A stretch of 64,000 nucleotides of DNA from Cryobacterium gelidum (GCF_004403985.1 NZ_SOHL01000003.1:73212-137211), one strand, 5' to 3'. Shown: positions 42,811-52,032, counted from the first letter of the stretch. Numbers and translations are program-made. Notes: generated by a model not told the origin, from the sequence alone.

Positions 42811-43597
42811 GAACAAAACTCCAGGTCTCGGCCCATACCGCGACGCCGATGGCGATACCGGCAATGGCTAATCCGATGCCGACGAGAACGGCATCGGCCG
42901 GGCGAACCCGTGACGGCCGAGCCCAGGTACGGGGCGCGTCGCTGCCAAAGCCACGCGCCTCCATGGCCGTGGCGAGTTTGCTGCCCCGTCGAACGGAGAT
43001 GACGAGCAGGGAGAATGCCGGGCCGAAGAACCGCCGGGCGGCGCCTTGCACGCCACCGCCATCGCCGACCCCGCGGGCCCGGCGGGCCAGCGTGAGCGAG
43101 TGCCAGTCTTCGATGAACATACCCACGAGCCGCAGGCCGGCCAGGCCGCCGAGCACAAACCGGGACGGCAGGCGCAGCACCTGGGCGAGGCCGTCGGCGA
43201 GGTCGGTCGGATCGGTCGTGGCGAGCAGCACGATGCCGGGCAAGCCGATGGCCAGCACCCGGAGCCCGATCGCCAGGCCCAGCTGGGCAGAGCCTTCGGT
43301 CACCGAGATGAATCCGACCTGCCCGAGCAGCGCGCCGGAATCTTCGCCGTAGAGGATCGTCGTTATTGACGCCAACGGTGCCGCGATCCAGACCGGCGCG
43401 GTGCGCAGCCAGAACTGCCGGGCGCTCAGGCCGCACCAGAGCAGCAATACGGCCTCGAGCAGCAGGGCGACACCGGCGGAGACCCAGTCGATCGACAACA
43501 GCAACGCGCAGCTCACGATGAGGGCGACGGCGAGCTTGGCCACCGGGTTGAGTCGGGCGACGACGCTCGGGCGAATCGCCGGAGTCAGCAGGCTCAC
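42803..43597 (-). CDS. ECF transporter transmembrane subunit EcfT (YkoC type)
   Basis: A 264-residue membrane protein of the EcfT family with about six hydrophobic segments. It shows the two Ala-Arg-Gly coupling motifs: LARRARGV and AMEARGFG, which bind the ATPases. GTG 43597 overlaps the ATPase stop by 4 nt. It forms the HMP/thiamine-type importer with the S component and fused ATPase of this operon. Confidence 0.9.
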   Translation of the reverse strand: MSLLTPAIRPSVVARLNPVAKLAVALIVSCALLLSIDWVSAGVALLLEAVLLLWCGLSARQFWLRTAPVWIAAPLASITTILYGEDSGALLGQVGFISVTEGSAQLGLAIGLRVLAIGLPGIVLLATTDPTDLADGLAQVLRLPSRFVLGGLAGLRLVGMFIEDWHSLTLARRARGVGDGGGVQGAARRFFGPAFSLLVISVRRGSKLATAMEARGFGSDAPRTWARPSRVRPADAVLVGIGLAIAGIAIGVAVWAETWSFVLA

Positions 43598-45123
43598 AGC
43601 GCACCCGTGGCGAGTGTGATCGGGTCGGGCAGACCGAGTCGGTACTCCTCGTCAGCGAGGGCGCTGACGAACTGGGCGTCGTGGGTGACCGCTATGAGGG
43701 CAATTCCCTCGTCAAGCAGCTCGGCCAGCAGGATCAGGAGTTCCTGCCAGGTGCGGGAGTCCTGTCCGAAGGTCGGCTCATCGAGCACGAGCAGGCGAGG
43801 GCGGGTCGCGAGCACGGTGGCGACGGACATCCGTCTCTTTTCGCCGCCCGACAGGGTGAATGGGTTGGCGTCGGCGAGATGATCGAGTCGCAGTCGGCGC
43901 ATCAGCTCGTCCACGCGGCTGGTCTGCTCGGCGGGGCTGAGCCCGAGGGCGCGCGGACCGATCAGCAGGTCGTCGCGCACCGTGGCGGCGAGAAACTGAT
44001 GCTCCGGGTCTTGGAAGACGGTTCCGATGCGGGTGAGCAACTGCTTTGAGCGCCAGCGGTGCGGCTGGGGGTTGATGCCGGCCGCGAAGCCGTCGCTCGC
44101 GCGCAGTGCTCCCCCGGCTGGCGCGAGCAGACCGGCCAGGGTGAGGGCGAGGGTGGATTTGCCGGCGCCGTTTGGCCCGGTCAGGACGGTGGCCGTGCCG
44201 GCGCGCACGTCGAGGGTGATGGCATCGGCGATGACGGATGCCGTGCGCCGACCAAACGGAACGCGACCGACCGCGAGCGCCTCGGCCCGCAGCAGGGTCT
44301 GCGGATGACCGATCGGGTGGCGCGTCGGAAACCGTGGCGGCAGTGCCGGCACCCAGACACCGGCCTGCGCCAACCGTTCGGCCTGGCTGGACAGGATTTC
44401 ACGGGTCGCACCGTCAGCCAGCACGCCGCCGGCCGCGTCGAGCACGATGACGCGGTCAACGATGTCCTGCCAGACTTCGACCCGGTGCTCGATGACGACG
44501 AACGTTGCCCCGGACTGGTCGAGGGAGCGCACGACGGCGTCGCGAACGTCGATGACGCCGGCGGGGTCGAGGTTCGCGGTCGGTTCGTCGAGCAGCAGCA
44601 GTCCCGGCTGCATGGCGAGCACGCCGGCCAGGGCGAGGCGTTGTTTCTGGCCGCCACTCAGGCGCGAGGTGGGATGGTCGAGCGGCAGGTCCAGGCCAAC
44701 CTCGGCCAGGGCCCGCCGCACGCGCGGCCAGATCTCGGCGCGCGGAACGGCGAGGTTCTCGCAGCCGAACGCGACGTCGTCTCCGACCCGGGCTAGCACG
44801 ACCTGGGAGTCCGGGTCTTGCAGGACTAGTCCGACGCGCCCGCGTGCCTCGGCCGCGCGTCGCCCGTCAATGAGCAGGCTGCCCGTTTCATCGCCGTCCT
44901 CGGCGTCGCCGAGTACGCCGGCCAGGGCGTGCATCAAGGTACTTTTACCCGCGCCGCTGGCACCGAGCAGCAGGACCCGCTCGCCGGGCTCGATGTGCAG
45001 GTCGAGCCGGGACACGGCCTGGTTGTGGCGCCCGGCGTGGCGCCAGCCCCAGTCGCGGGCGTGGATCTGCGCGGCTCGAATCTTCGGGCCGGGAGCGGGC
45101 GTGAACGGCGAGGTTTCAGGCAT
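43594..45123 (-). CDS. ECF transporter fused double ATPase (YkoD type)
   Basis: A 509-residue protein with two ABC domains. Domain 1: GASGAGKSTLMHAL, LSGGQKQRLALA, LLLLDEPTANLD. Domain 2: GPNGAGKSTLALTL, LSGGEKRRMSVA, LLVLDEPTFGQD. It powers the ECF importer. It lies 3 nt from the S-component gene and overlaps ecfT, so the three are translated together. Confidence 0.92.
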   Translation of the reverse strand: MPETSPFTPAPGPKIRAAQIHARDWGWRHAGRHNQAVSRLDLHIEPGERVLLLGASGAGKSTLMHALAGVLGDAEDGDETGSLLIDGRRAAEARGRVGLVLQDPDSQVVLARVGDDVAFGCENLAVPRAEIWPRVRRALAEVGLDLPLDHPTSRLSGGQKQRLALAGVLAMQPGLLLLDEPTANLDPAGVIDVRDAVVRSLDQSGATFVVIEHRVEVWQDIVDRVIVLDAAGGVLADGATREILSSQAERLAQAGVWVPALPPRFPTRHPIGHPQTLLRAEALAVGRVPFGRRTASVIADAITLDVRAGTATVLTGPNGAGKSTLALTLAGLLAPAGGALRASDGFAAGINPQPHRWRSKQLLTRIGTVFQDPEHQFLAATVRDDLLIGPRALGLSPAEQTSRVDELMRRLRLDHLADANPFTLSGGEKRRMSVATVLATRPRLLVLDEPTFGQDSRTWQELLILLAELLDEGIALIAVTHDAQFVSALADEEYRLGLPDPITLATGAL

Positions 45124-45126
45124 CCG

Positions 45127-45771
45127 CTAGCTGAGCGCGGCGGAGGGCGCTCGAGAACCTTCCCGGCCCGCGGCGAACCGGCTCAACGCGCCGGTGCGGG
45201 CGAGGCCACGGACCGCGAGCCAGGACAGCAAACCGGCCAACACGGTTCCCGACACGACAGCGGATACGAAATAAATGACCTTGAAACCAAAATCCAGCGC
45301 CGAATAACTGGTGAAGGTCGTGTCGAGCAGGCCTACGGCCACGCCGGCGCCGGCGCCGGCAAGCAGCGCGACGCCGAGGCGCCAGTTCGCGTAGAAGAAC
45401 AGGGCCAGCACTATTTCAGCGCCGAGGCCCTCAACAACTCCCCAGATGAGCGTCGAAAATCCCCATTGGGTACCGATGAGCATCGACACGACGGCTGCAA
45501 TGACTTCGGTGTAGAGGGCCGCGCCTGGCTTGCGAATGATGAGGCCGCCGAGTACCCCGGCAAACAGCCAGCCGCCGGCCAGGAGGCCTTCGAGGCCCGG
45601 CGTGAACGCGAGGATCGCGCTGAGCGGGGACCAGGCCAGGCCCCAGGCCCAGAAGATGACCCCGCTCGCAACGCCGATGACGCTCGCGACGACGATGTCG
45701 ACGACACGCCAGCGAAAGTTGCGTGGTTTCTTCGCCGCGACCGGCAGCGTGGATGTGTTTGAAGCGTGCAC
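45127..45771 (-). CDS. ykoE: ECF transporter S component (YkoE, HMP/thiamine)
   Basis: A 214-residue membrane protein with about five transmembrane segments. It has the YkoE-like start FRWRVVDIVVASVIGVASGV, LEGLLAGGWLFAGVLGGLII, and the GTQWGFSTLIWGVVEGLGAE motif. It binds the thiamine precursor hydroxymethylpyrimidine or thiamine. GTG 45771 follows GGAAAGGG by 8 nt. A TPP riboswitch lies immediately upstream, which fixes the substrate class. Confidence 0.92.
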   Translation of the reverse strand: MHASNTSTLPVAAKKPRNFRWRVVDIVVASVIGVASGVIFWAWGLAWSPLSAILAFTPGLEGLLAGGWLFAGVLGGLIIRKPGAALYTEVIAAVVSMLIGTQWGFSTLIWGVVEGLGAEIVLALFFYANWRLGVALLAGAGAGVAVGLLDTTFTSYSALDFGFKVIYFVSAVVSGTVLAGLLSWLAVRGLARTGALSRFAAGREGSRAPSAALS

Positions 45772-45776
45772 TGTTC

Positions 45777-45806
45777 GTGCCCTTTCCGTAGGTGAATACA
45801 GGGCAC
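45777..45806 (-). promoter_or_regulatory. Hairpin masking the ykoE ribosome-binding site
   Basis: On the minus strand GTGCCC (45,806-45,801) can pair perfectly with GGGCAC (45,782-45,777), which includes part of the GGAAAGGG ribosome-binding sequence. It probably acts as the translational expression platform. Confidence 0.5.
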
Positions 45807-45818
45807 GGGATTGAGAAG

Positions 45819-45905
45819 CCTCCCTGCGCTGGCATGATCCAGATCAGGTTCGACGGTCGAAGCTTGGTCAGCTTCCTCTCAGCCCGATATACCGGACTCC
45901 CGTGA
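45819..45905 (-). ncRNA. TPP riboswitch (THI box)
   Basis: On the minus strand the conserved THI-box parts appear in order: ACGGGAGTCCGG, GGGCTGAGAGGAAGC, then GACCGTCGAACCTGATCTGG and ATCATGCCAGCGCAGGGA. It lies upstream of ykoE and represses the importer when thiamine pyrophosphate is plentiful. Confidence 0.95.
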
Positions 45906-45930
45906 TCACTCCCAATTGTAGTGCCTCGCC

Positions 45931-45936
45931 TAGACT
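45931..45936 (+). promoter_or_regulatory. -10 box TAGACT upstream of a mini-ORF
   Basis: TAGACT ends 6 nt before ATG 45943, which begins a 5-codon open frame. Confidence 0.6.
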
Positions 45937-45942
45937 TGCGGC

Positions 45943-45960
45943 ATGGGGACAAGGACATGA
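45943..45960 (+). CDS. Leaderless 5-codon mini-ORF (MGTRT)
   Basis: ATG GGG ACA AGG ACA TGA follows a TAGACT box by 6 nt. Its stop overlaps the ATG of the next gene (45957) as ATGA, and its codons contain AAGGAC, the ribosome-binding sequence of that gene. It would couple leaderless initiation to the downstream gene. Evidence is positional only. Confidence 0.45.
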   Translation: MGTRT

Positions 45961-46220
45961 GCATTGGCATCCTGCTCGTGCTGGCGGCGCTGTACCTCGT
46001 GCTGATCCGCCGATTCATCCTGCGGCGGCGCCGCATTGCGCAGGGCCTGCCCGTGAGCGACCCGTGGCACTTTCCGGCCTGGTTGCGCCCACGCTTGCCT
46101 CGCTGGGTGCGCCGCCGGTTCGCGCGGCGCCCGCGCCGGCCGCGCCGCATCCGCTCTGCGCGCTGGCCGCGCCGCCCGCGCCGCCCGCGCCTACCGGTAA
46201 GCCGTAGGCCCCGTTCATAG
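45957..46220 (+). CDS. Small Arg/Pro-rich membrane-anchored protein
   Basis: An 87-residue protein with an N-terminal transmembrane segment (SIGILLVLAALYLVLI) and an extremely basic tail rich in RRPRRP units, pI above 12. The tail could bind nucleic acid or the inner leaflet of the membrane. ATG 45957 was chosen for the AAGGAC sequence upstream and the overlap with the mini-ORF. No family is recognised, and part of the tail could be low-complexity drift. Confidence 0.5.
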   Translation: MSIGILLVLAALYLVLIRRFILRRRRIAQGLPVSDPWHFPAWLRPRLPRWVRRRFARRPRRPRRIRSARWPRRPRRPRLPVSRRPRS

Positions 46221-46264
46221 ACTGGGCCCACGACCCGCGCCCGGGCCCCGCCCAGAGAGCGGGG

Positions 46265-46591
46265 CTACTTCTTCAGGGCCCGGATCACCCGGGCCAGGGC
46301 TCGCCCGGCAACGATCAGGAACGGCACACCGACTGCGAGCAACGCGATGACGTTCGGCTCGAATCGGGCGGTCCCGCCGGACTTCACATAGGCGCCGATC
46401 GGCAGCGATACGCCGCCCCCGCCCCCGCCGGATCCGGCGCCGCCTTCGCCGGTGTCGGCACCGCCGAAGCCGTAGTAGCTAAGCGCCACCGGCACCAGGG
46501 TGACGCCGTCGATTTGCACGGGATCACCGTAGGCCGTTTTCACGCCGGCGGAACGGAAGGTTTCTGCAAGTTTTTCCGGGAGGCTGGTCAT
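46265..46591 (-). CDS. GerW/YtfJ-like spore-type protein
   Basis: A 108-residue protein of the YtfJ/GerW family: VKTAYGDPVQIDGVTLVPVA, then a Gly-rich loop (GGADTGEGGAGSGGGGGGVS), and a C-terminal transmembrane helix. In Bacillus the family is linked to germination; here the organism is not expected to sporulate, so the role is unknown. ATG 46591 follows TACCCT by 6 nt. Confidence 0.75.
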   Translation of the reverse strand: MTSLPEKLAETFRSAGVKTAYGDPVQIDGVTLVPVALSYYGFGGADTGEGGAGSGGGGGGVSLPIGAYVKSGGTARFEPNVIALLAVGVPFLIVAGRALARVIRALKK

Positions 46592-46597
46592 TCCAAC

Positions 46598-46603
46598 AGG
46601 GTA
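46598..46603 (-). promoter_or_regulatory. -10 box TACCCT, leaderless promoter
   Basis: TACCCT on the minus strand ends 6 nt before ATG 46591. Confidence 0.5.
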
Positions 46604-46609
46604 GCGCGA

Positions 46610-47818
46610 CTAGTGCTTGAAGAACGAGGCCGGACGCACGGTTCCCGCCCCGAAACGTTCGGTCACGGAATCGACCGCGAGCTCGGCGCCCCGCCAGTCT
46701 TCGTCCGGATCCCACAGCCCGACCGACCCCGATGCCGTGCCGAGCTGCTCGGCACGCACCCCAATCAGGCGCACCCGAATGCCCGACGCGGCCAGCAGGT
46801 CGAAGGCGGCCACGGCTTCCTCGTAAATTCGGCGACCGACACTGCTCGGTTCGGCGAGGGTGCGCGACCGGGTGACCGTGCTGAAGTCGGTGTAACGCAG
46901 TTTGAGCGCGACGCGTCGTGCCACCAGGTCGCTTCGGCGCAGCCGTGCGGCCACGAGGTCGCACTGTCGCAGCAGTTCGCTGCGCAGCCGGTCGAGGTCC
47001 GTCACGTCGTGTTCGAAGGTCACCTCGTGGCCGACACTTTTCTCTTCCCGCTCGATCGTCACCGCGCGCGGGTCACGCCCCCAGGACAATTCGAACAGTT
47101 TCGCACCGGATGCCTCCCCCAGTGTCTTCTTCAGCACGTCGAGCGATGTGTGCGCAATATCGCCGATGAGTTTCAAGCCAAGGCGGGTCAGCGCCACCTC
47201 GGTGGCGGCTCCCACGCCCCAGAGAGCCGTCACCGGCAGTGGATGCAGGAACTCGATCGTCTTCTCGGCCGGAATGACGAGCAAACCGTTGGGTTTGGCC
47301 AGGCCGGAGGCGAGTTTGGCGACGAACTTGGTCGAGGCCGCTCCGACAGAGCAAACCAGCCCGGTCTCAGCGAAGACGCGGGCGCGGATGAGTTCGCCGA
47401 TCACGGCCGGAGAGCCGAACAGGTTGGTCGCTCCGGCCACGTCAAGAAAGGCCTCGTCGATACCGAGTCGTTCCACGAGCGGGGTGACGTCGTCGAAGAT
47501 GCTCATGACGCGGGTGGAGAAGTCGCGGTACAGCCCCATGTGCGGCTCAAGCACGATGGCGTTCGGGCACTGCCGCAGCGCGAGCGCCATCGGCATCGCC
47601 GAGTTCACGCCGTATTTCCGGGCGATGTAGTTGGCCGCCGTGACGACCGAACGGCCGCCGCGATGGCCGACGATCACCGGCTGGTCGACGAATTCCGGGT
47701 GGGAGAGCAGCTCGACCGAGACGAAGAACGCATCGAGGTCGACGTGCAGCACGGTAGACGTTCGGTCGTTGACGCCGTCCGCCGAGATCTGCCGCCCGCT
47801 GCCATCCTGTCTGCCCAC
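46610..47818 (-). CDS. dinB: DNA polymerase IV (Y-family)
   Basis: A 402-residue translesion polymerase. Catalytic motifs are VLHVDLDAFFVSVELL near the start, YRDFSTRVMSIF, and ERLGIDEAFLDV with the D-E pair. A helix-hairpin-helix (ALWGVGAATEVALTRLGL) and little-finger domain follow. No C-terminal beta-clamp motif is obvious. GTG 47818 lies 6 nt after TAGGGT, so it is likely leaderless. Confidence 0.94.
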   Translation of the reverse strand: MGRQDGSGRQISADGVNDRTSTVLHVDLDAFFVSVELLSHPEFVDQPVIVGHRGGRSVVTAANYIARKYGVNSAMPMALALRQCPNAIVLEPHMGLYRDFSTRVMSIFDDVTPLVERLGIDEAFLDVAGATNLFGSPAVIGELIRARVFAETGLVCSVGAASTKFVAKLASGLAKPNGLLVIPAEKTIEFLHPLPVTALWGVGAATEVALTRLGLKLIGDIAHTSLDVLKKTLGEASGAKLFELSWGRDPRAVTIEREEKSVGHEVTFEHDVTDLDRLRSELLRQCDLVAARLRRSDLVARRVALKLRYTDFSTVTRSRTLAEPSSVGRRIYEEAVAAFDLLAASGIRVRLIGVRAEQLGTASGSVGLWDPDEDWRGAELAVDSVTERFGAGTVRPASFFKH

Positions 47819-47824
47819 CGAAAA

Positions 47825-47830
47825 ACCCTA
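47825..47830 (-). promoter_or_regulatory. -10 box TAGGGT, leaderless dinB promoter
   Basis: TAGGGT on the minus strand ends 6 nt before GTG 47818. Confidence 0.5.
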
Positions 47831-47995
47831 ACCCGATCCGGGCCATCGGCACTACCAGCCAGCGGTCGAGTTCCATCCCCCGGCATAACTCCTGCAATCT
47901 GCCGTCGCAGAATCACCGAACTGAGGCGTTGTAGGGAAGAGCCGCGGCTGCTCCCTGAAATTGCAGGAGTTGTACGGCTGGGCAGGCGGAAACGG

Positions 47996-48796
47996 CTAAC
48001 GCACGATCTTTTCGGCGCCGGCGATGCGCTGCGCGAAATAGATGGGGATGATCGAGACGACTACGAGCACCACTGCGATGACGTTGACGACCGGCGCCTG
48101 GTTGGGCCGGAACAGGTTGTCCAGGATCCATAGCGGCAGTGTCTTCACGCTCGACCCGGCAGTGAACGTTGTCACGATTATTTCGTCGAAACTCAGGGCG
48201 AAGGCGAGCAGTCCGCCCGCCAACAGCGCGGACCGCAACTGGGGAAAGGTGACGAGGCGAAACGTCGTCCAGATGCCGGCGCCGAGGTCGGACGAGGCAT
48301 CCTCGAGGCTCGTCCCGAGGCGCCGTAGCCGGGCGATCACGTTGTTGAACACGGTCACGATGCAGAACGTGGCGTGGGCGATGATGAGAGTCAAAATGGA
48401 CAACTGCACGCCCAGGCCGGTGCGAAAGGCGTTGTTCAGGGCGATGCCAGTGACGATGCCGGGCAGCGCGATCGGCAAAATGACCAGCAGGCTGATGGCA
48501 TCGCGGCCGAAGAATTCGAAGCGTTGCAACCCGAGTGAGATGAGCGTGCCAAGCACGAGCGCGACCGCCGTCGAGGCGAGCGCCACCTGCAGGCTGGTCA
48601 GCACCGCGTCGAGGGCTCCGTCGCTCTGAAAAGCTTTCGCCCACCACTCCAGGGTGAAGCCCGGCGGTGGCCACGTGAGGTTCTGGCTGGTGCTGAACGA
48701 GTTCACGAACACCACGAGCAACGGCAGGTAGATCAGGGCCAGAACCACGGCCGTGATGGCCGCGAGCAGGCCGCGGGCCGGTCGACTCAGACGCAT
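47996..48796 (-). CDS. potC: Spermidine/putrescine-type ABC permease (PotC)
   Basis: A 266-residue permease with six hydrophobic segments and the PotC/CysW pattern FTLEWWAKAF (N-terminal loop), ATFCIVTVFNNV, and the EAA loop SLEDASSDLGAGIWTTFRLV. ATG 48796 follows AGGAG. It is the last gene of the potADBC operon, 9 nt after potB. Confidence 0.92.
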   Translation of the reverse strand: MRLSRPARGLLAAITAVVLALIYLPLLVVFVNSFSTSQNLTWPPPGFTLEWWAKAFQSDGALDAVLTSLQVALASTAVALVLGTLISLGLQRFEFFGRDAISLLVILPIALPGIVTGIALNNAFRTGLGVQLSILTLIIAHATFCIVTVFNNVIARLRRLGTSLEDASSDLGAGIWTTFRLVTFPQLRSALLAGGLLAFALSFDEIIVTTFTAGSSVKTLPLWILDNLFRPNQAPVVNVIAVVLVVVSIIPIYFAQRIAGAEKIVR

Positions 48797-48805
48797 GGCG
48801 AACTC

Positions 48806-49732
48806 CTAGAGATTGTTCAGCGCGCCCGTGCGCCGCACGGCGGCGAGGTAGGCGAAGATGATCAGTATGGGGATGAACGCGATCGCGGCCGCGAGCGGCA
48901 GGTTGTTCGCCGCCCCGACGTTGGTGTACACGAGGTTGCCGAGCATCTGGTTGGCCCCGCCGACGATGTTGACGGTGATGTAGTCCCCGAGCGAGAGTGA
49001 AAAGCTGAAAATCGACCCGGCTATGATCGCCGGCCAGATCATCGGCAGCACCACCAGGCGCAGCGTCGACCAGGTGCGGCCACCGAGATCACCGGATGCT
49101 TCCAGCAGCGAATCCGGCACCCGCTCCAATCCCGCATAGATCGGCAGGATCACATACGGCAGCCAGAGGTAGGACAGGGTGATGATCGTCGCCGGCAGGC
49201 CGTAACCGGGGCTGTGTCCGCCGAACGGTGAGACGAGCCATTCGAAAATTCCGCCTTGGGAGAGCACCGAACGCCAGGCGTACGCCTTTACGAGGTAGCT
49301 CGCCCAGAGCGGCATCAGAATGGCGATCACGAGGATGCGCTGGGCCCGCGGGCTCGCCACCTTGGCCATGTAGAACGCGATCGGCAGGGCGATGACGATA
49401 TCGATGATGGTGACGAGCAGGGCCACGCCGACGGTGCGCAGCGTCACGGTTTGGTAGAGCGACCCGGTCAGCACTGCCGCGATGTTGTCGAGGGTCCAGG
49501 TCTGTGAGATCTGCCCGGTGAACGAGTCGACCGTCCACAGGGCGGTGATCAGCAGCGCGGCGAGGGCCGCGATGTAGACCAGTCCGAGCCAGAATAGGGG
49601 GGCACCGAGCAACAGCGACAGCCTTAAACGCGGGTGTCGGCTGAGAAAGACCGAGCCCCGCCGGGCCATGGTGCCCCGTTGCGGGGGCACCACCGCTCCG
49701 CGGGTGGGTGGCGCGGAAGCGTCAACCGTCAT
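48806..49732 (-). CDS. potB: Spermidine/putrescine-type ABC permease (PotB)
   Basis: A 308-residue permease with an Arg/Pro-rich N-terminal extension and six transmembrane segments. It contains ILPIYAGLERVPDSLLEASG, DLGGRTW (EAA loop) and SFSLSLGDYITVNIVGG, typical of PotB. ATG 49732 follows AAGGAATAACA; longer upstream readings overlap the binding-protein gene and are not supported. Confidence 0.92.
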   Translation of the reverse strand: MTVDASAPPTRGAVVPPQRGTMARRGSVFLSRHPRLRLSLLLGAPLFWLGLVYIAALAALLITALWTVDSFTGQISQTWTLDNIAAVLTGSLYQTVTLRTVGVALLVTIIDIVIALPIAFYMAKVASPRAQRILVIAILMPLWASYLVKAYAWRSVLSQGGIFEWLVSPFGGHSPGYGLPATIITLSYLWLPYVILPIYAGLERVPDSLLEASGDLGGRTWSTLRLVVLPMIWPAIIAGSIFSFSLSLGDYITVNIVGGANQMLGNLVYTNVGAANNLPLAAAIAFIPILIIFAYLAAVRRTGALNNL

Positions 49733-49764
49733 TGTTATTCCTTCGATCTGGCTCGAACGTGCCG

Positions 49765-50958
49765 TTATCCCTTGATCTCCTGCCAGGCCGTGGTCCAGTC
49801 GGAGTAGTCGGTGCACTCGACGTCGGTGCGCCCGTCGAGGCACTTCGCGATCGGTGTCGACCAGTACCAGATCTGGGCGGCGTACTCGGCGTCGCCGGCG
49901 TGGAAGATCTGGCAGTGATCCGGGTTGACCGTGAAGTCGCAAGCTCCGGCGTTGGACGGCGCCTCACCGAAGTACTCGGTAGCTTGCGCGTTGGCTTCCG
50001 GGCTCGCGATGTAGTTCAGCCAGGCGTAGGCACAGTTCGGGTTCTTCGCGTCGGCGGCGATCATCCAGGTGTCCGACCATCCGGTGGCACCCTCCTCGGG
50101 CAGCACGACCTCGGCCGGGGTTCCCTCGGCGAGCGAATTGCGGATGACCTGCCAGGTGGTGCCGACGACGGTGTCACCGGTTTCGAAGGCCTGCACCTCC
50201 TTGAGGTAGTCCGACCAGTATTCGCCGATGTTCACCCGCTGGTCCTTGAACAGTTGAACGGATGCCGCGAGCTGGGTTTCATCGAGCGCGTACGGATTCT
50301 CGATTCCCAGTTCCGGCTGGTGCGTCATGAGGTAGACCGCGGCATCCGCCAGGGAGATCGGCGAATCGTACGCGGTCACCGCGCCCTTGTAGGCGGACGA
50401 TTTGTCGAAGACGACGTCCCACGAGGTGGGCGCCGGGGTGACGACCTCCGTGTTGTACATGAGCAGGTTGGCGCCGTAGCCGTGCGGAATGCCGTAAGAG
50501 ACGCCGTCGACGCTGTTCCAGGACTGCATCTTCAGAAAGTCGAAGATGCCCTCGTAGTTGGGGATGAGGTCGGTGTTGACCGGGGCGACGTCGCCGGCGG
50601 CGACGAGCCGCAACGAGGCGTCCCCTGAGGCCGCGACGACGTCGTAGTCACCGGTCTTCATAAGGCTGAACGCTTCATCCGAGGTGCCGTAGGTCTTGCT
50701 GGTGACGGTGCAACCGGTCTCGTTTTCAAAGGCGCTGACCCAGTCCACTTCGGGGTCGTTGCTGCCGTCTTCGACATAGCCGGGCCAGGCCAGCAACGAG
50801 ACGCTGCCCTCCATCTGTCCGAGGTCGGTCTGGGCTTGGGTCGGTTTCGTCGTGCCGCCGCCCGGGCTGGTGCCGCAGGCGGTGAGAAGCAGGGCGACCG
50901 ATACGATGGCGATGCCCGCGAGAGCGAGGGATGTTCGGCGTGCAGGGGTGCGTTTCAT
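49765..50958 (-). CDS. potD: Polyamine-type ABC substrate-binding lipoprotein (PotD)
   Basis: A 397-residue exported protein with a signal peptide ending in the lipobox LTAC. PotD-like core: [63 protein letters not shown]. It delivers polyamines or related cations to PotABC. ATG 50958 follows GGAGAAAGTC; ATG 50970 is an alternative. Confidence 0.92.
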   Translation of the reverse strand: MKRTPARRTSLALAGIAIVSVALLLTACGTSPGGGTTKPTQAQTDLGQMEGSVSLLAWPGYVEDGSNDPEVDWVSAFENETGCTVTSKTYGTSDEAFSLMKTGDYDVVAASGDASLRLVAAGDVAPVNTDLIPNYEGIFDFLKMQSWNSVDGVSYGIPHGYGANLLMYNTEVVTPAPTSWDVVFDKSSAYKGAVTAYDSPISLADAAVYLMTHQPELGIENPYALDETQLAASVQLFKDQRVNIGEYWSDYLKEVQAFETGDTVVGTTWQVIRNSLAEGTPAEVVLPEEGATGWSDTWMIAADAKNPNCAYAWLNYIASPEANAQATEYFGEAPSNAGACDFTVNPDHCQIFHAGDAEYAAQIWYWSTPIAKCLDGRTDVECTDYSDWTTAWQEIKG

Positions 50959-50985
50959 GACTTTCTCCATTCGTGAATCAATCGG

Positions 50986-52032
50986 TCAGGGGCGGGAAAC
51001 AAGAGAAGACGCGGCCAGGGTGACGATGTCGGAGTCGTTCCAGCCGACGGTCACGCGCGCGCCGCGATTCTTCGTCGCCACGCGGTGCGCATCGTTCTGT
51101 TCGAGCACAACGACGCGCGAGCCGGCATCGAGGTCGACGATGAGTTGGGTGCTGCTGCCGATGTAGATGACCTCGGCCAGTACCCCGGCGGCGACGCGAT
51201 CGGCGACAAGGGGCAGGTTCTCGGTGGTGACGCTGATCTTTTCGGGGCGCACCGAGTGCACGCCGCTGCGGCCGAGCAGCGCCTGCGAGATGTTGTCGTC
51301 GAAGATGTTCGAAGTGCCCACGAAAGCGGCGACGAAGGGCGAAGCCGGGCGCTCGTAGATCTCGGCCGGGGTGCCGAGCTGTTCGATCCTGCCCTCGTTG
51401 AACACCGCGATACGGTCGCTGAGGGTGAGCGCCTCCTGCTGGTCGTGCGTGACGAAGATAAACGTGATGCCGAGGGTGCGCTGCAGTTCCTTGAGTTCGA
51501 CCTGCATTTGCTCGCGCAGCTTCAGGTCGAGCGCGCCGAGCGGTTCATCAAGCAGCAACACCTTGGGCGACACAACGGTGGCCCGGGCCAGCGCCACCCG
51601 CTGGCGTTGCCCGCCGGAGAGCTGGCTGGGCTTGCGATCGGCGAAACCGCCCAGTCGCACCGTGTCGAGGGCCGCTCTGGCCTGCTGGTGCCTGGCTCGT
51701 TTGGCGACACCGCGCACGCGCAGTCCGTAAGCGACGTTGTCAAGCACGCTCATGTGCGGAAACAAGGCGTAGTCCTGGAACACGGTGTTGACGTCGCGGT
51801 CGAACGGCGCGCGGTCGGTGACGTCCTGGCCGAACAGGGAGATCGTTCCGCTGGAGGGTTGTTCAAAGCCGGCGATCAGCCGCAACACCGTGGTTTTTCC
51901 TGAACCCGAGGGACCGAGCATGGAGAAGAATTCCCCCTCGCCAATGTCGAGGTCGACGCCGTCGACGGCTTTGACGCTGCCGAAACTCTTGGTCAGTCCG
52001 GTCAAACGGATGGCGGGCTGCGCACCGGTCAT
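50986..52032 (-). CDS. potA: Polyamine-type ABC transporter ATPase (PotA)
   Basis: A 348-residue ATPase: Walker [17 protein letters not shown], signature [14 protein letters not shown], Walker [13 protein letters not shown], switch VTHDQQEAL, and a C-terminal TOBE domain. ATG 52032 follows GAGGAG. It is the first gene of the operon and divergent from a GntR regulator; a TATGAT box at 52,084-52,079 may be its -10. Confidence 0.94.
   Translation of the reverse strand: MTGAQPAIRLTGLTKSFGSVKAVDGVDLDIGEGEFFSMLGPSGSGKTTVLRLIAGFEQPSSGTISLFGQDVTDRAPFDRDVNTVFQDYALFPHMSVLDNVAYGLRVRGVAKRARHQQARAALDTVRLGGFADRKPSQLSGGQRQRVALARATVVSPKVLLLDEPLGALDLKLREQMQVELKELQRTLGITFIFVTHDQQEALTLSDRIAVFNEGRIEQLGTPAEIYERPASPFVAAFVGTSNIFDDNISQALLGRSGVHSVRPEKISVTTENLPLVADRVAAGVLAEVIYIGSSTQLIVDLDAGSRVVVLEQNDAHRVATKNRGARVTVGWNDSDIVTLAASSLVSRP

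Noticed and set aside
46514..48133. Plus-strand 539-codon open frame
   Set aside because: Antisense to dinB, whose catalytic motifs are clear; composition is that of a reverse-complement shadow.
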